From Notospermus geniculatus (Eukaryota; Nemertea; Pilidiophora; Heteronemertea; Lineidae): a stretch of 64,000 nt of DNA. The stretch is taken from NCBI GenBank assembly GCA_002633025.1, contig NMRB01000584.1:226882-290881 (forward strand), in the 5' to 3' direction. Of the stretch, positions 62,394 through 64,000 are shown in pieces. A program made the position numbers and the translations under genes. The notes under the pieces are model-generated. The model was not told the origin of the DNA. It worked only from the letters and a program-made list of their open reading frames with translations, and did no database searches. Each line of letters begins with the position of its first letter. The stretch's first letter is position 1.

Positions 62394-62518
62394 CACACTG
62401 GCAAGGCAGAAAACGCGCCGAAACATACGCGCACACGTGAGTAATCTGCTGAGCAAACGGTCTCGGCTAACTTTTTGCTCAGCAGATAGCTCCAGTGTGC
62501 GGCAGGCTTTATAGTCGA
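62394..62518. mobile_element. TTA-flanked MITE, copy B of 49794
   Basis: Same ends AGCCTGCCGCACACTGG. It lies inside the 3'-UTR intron of the PAN-like gene. Confidence 0.88.
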
Positions 62519-62680
62519 CGAAGGTTACCAGATCCGAGGCGGCTGCTGATGAGTGGGCCCCCATGATTGAAACGTCTTGATGGCGTCTTGATTTAAACAC
62601 TCTACAAGGTACATGTACATGTACATCATATTAGGCTACTTATTTCCTTTCCACTGAACAAATTCTTCTTTTTCTTGCAG

Positions 62681-62870
62681 AACGAACCATCACCAAGTGT
62701 TGAAGAACACGTCTCCCACTGATCTAACCATTTCTCCAGTATTTCCTCGGAAGTAGGGCCTACTAGAGGAACGCTTGAGATCTAGATAAAGATATCATAT
62801 CGTCAGAAATTATTCTTGTTCTCGTTGCTTTATTTCCTAGCATTTTCAGATCGTCTGCGTACGATCAGTT
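62681..62870 (+). other. 3'-UTR exon of the PAN-like gene
   Basis: It follows a long pyrimidine tract and TTCTTGCAG. The intron from the donor at 62172 would be about 509 bp. The end of the exon is not clear, and no AATAAA is obvious. The counterpart at 50089 is conserved in copy A. Confidence 0.55.
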
Positions 62871-63605
62871 GGTATCACGTGGAGACTAGTCTTCACCCAC
62901 GATCGGGGCTTCTAGATTCCATTGCAATGCTTAACACTCTTGCCAATAGAGGTCACTGAATGACATAATTCGATTAAAGATGGCGTCTCCATTATCAAGT
63001 CATAAGCGTATTGGTACATGTATAGTTATGACGACCTACGCAGCACTGATGTGTGCTTCGGGTTCCTGGATCAAAGTGCCGCTTTCGACACTGTTGACGT
63101 CCTGTAGTGGGTGTCTTTCTCTCGGCGTTTCTCGTCCTTCTACCGAGATCTGAGTGGACATAGTGGCAACTTTTTACACTTGTAAGAACTTCATGGACGG
63201 GCTTGGACGGGAAGGGTGCTCCTGAACTTCGAGGCATTATTTGGCCAACGTTACACGTTCTGGCCCGTTCTACGATTTTTTAGGACGGGGCAGGACGTTT
63301 TGAGAACTACTTTAGTGTGACAGGCCCTTAAAAGATCACTATCGATGGCAGCGGACGATGACAAGGAAGGGTATCACGGTACCGTAGCTAAAGTGACATG
63401 AACGTAGTAAGGTCAGCACAAGAGATGAAGCTATATAATCTTGAGTGGATCTTGCCCCGGACGCGGATGACGAAGAATGCTCGGGGGGGGGGGGGCATGT
63501 ATAAGGTAGATAAAATCGGTCCAACGACCGAGCCCTAGCTCCACACGGCACTGAGATAGGCGACGAAGTATCACTTCCAATTTGCACAATTTGCGCCCTA
63601 TCAGG

Positions 63606-63790
63606 GCCGACCGCACAGAAATCCCGATAGTGCTACCGGCGCCTATCGGCAGTTATAACGCATTTTCCCATTTACTAAAGCCGAATCGGTAGATGTCGTC
63701 CTGGGTAACCCTAAAGCTTACCCAGGACCAACCTGGGTAACCCTAAAAGTTACCCAGGACGATACTGGGTAAACTTTAGTGTACTAAAGT
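63606..63790. mobile_element. Family 1 hairpin arm joined to ACCCAGG foldback arm
   Basis: 63606-63655 is one inner arm of the family 1 MITE (CCGATAGTGCTACCGGCGCC). It is followed by the left arm of the foldback element, with repeated TTACCCAGGAC / CCTGGGTAA palindromes. The right arm lies beyond the window. Confidence 0.65.
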
Positions 63791-64000
63791 TTACCCAGTT
63801 TGAAATTCGCGCGATACAGGTGCCCATGCCTCCACAGCGCCTCTGGCAATTTCCCGCGCCAGTGCATATAGGTTCATCCCGAACTAGCCACTGCAGTTTG
63901 ACGTCAGGTTTACCCCTTCAAACAGTTCGTATTTTCCTTCCACGAACTTAACCAGTTTCTTTTTGATTTCTCGACCTTTAGATGTGAACTAACCGTCCCT

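Larger units (their letters stand above)
53078..64000. repeat. Segmental duplication, copy B
   Basis: Counterpart of 44267-52900 that runs past the window end. It is enlarged by elements at 55674, 56181, 57700, 57854 and 58227, and by 59300-62195, which includes the PAN-like gene that copy A lacks. Confidence 0.93.

Overview
The window is animal nuclear DNA: split genes with GT/AG introns, no operons, and very many short inverted-repeat transposons. The families present (an ionotropic glutamate receptor, adhesion/Mth-like 7TM receptors with somatomedin-B domains and YCAQC motifs, and a small secreted PAN/apple-like protein), together with abundant TACATGTA and GTAGGCCTAC palindromes, suggest a marine invertebrate bilaterian such as a lophotrochozoan, amphioxus or ambulacrarian. 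The species cannot be fixed from the sequence. Position 41250 is one N, and 51555-51854 is a 300-N gap.

Layout. (1) Positions 792-46478 hold one plus-strand ionotropic glutamate receptor (iGluR) gene whose 5' end lies outside the window. I recover 12 coding exons with matching splice phases, encoding 695 residues: the second part of the amino-terminal domain, S1, M1, M3, S2, M4 and a short tail. (2) Its 25.7-kb intron (986-26722) contains a same-strand cluster of 7TM-receptor-like copies. Copy 3 (8755-12006) is a full receptor. Copies 1 and 2 (3221-6117) stop before the membrane domain and look like soluble ectodomains sharing one signal-peptide exon. (3) Positions 12900-26700 and 26804-35121 are intronic: minisatellites, a 1.4-1.6 kb direct duplication, hairpins and MITEs. 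(4) The 3' part of the iGluR gene from M3 onward lies in a segment of about 8.6 kb (44267 to about 52900). This segment is duplicated in tandem from 53078 to past the window end. The second copy keeps intact M3, S2, M4 and tail exons (53072-55016), a possible alternative 3' cassette. (5) The second segment also carries a complete two-exon gene for a 99-residue secreted PAN/apple-like protein (61380-62171). The first segment keeps only that gene's 3'-UTR exon.

Comparing the two segment copies gives empty and filled sites for at least six transposon insertions. Most small elements insert at TTA/TAA with 3-bp duplications and begin AGGC, AGCC or AGGG (PIF/Harbinger-like). Others show TA, 5-bp or 7-8-bp duplications. 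There is also a minus-strand relic of a non-LTR retrotransposon. No rRNA, tRNA or CRISPR array was recognised.
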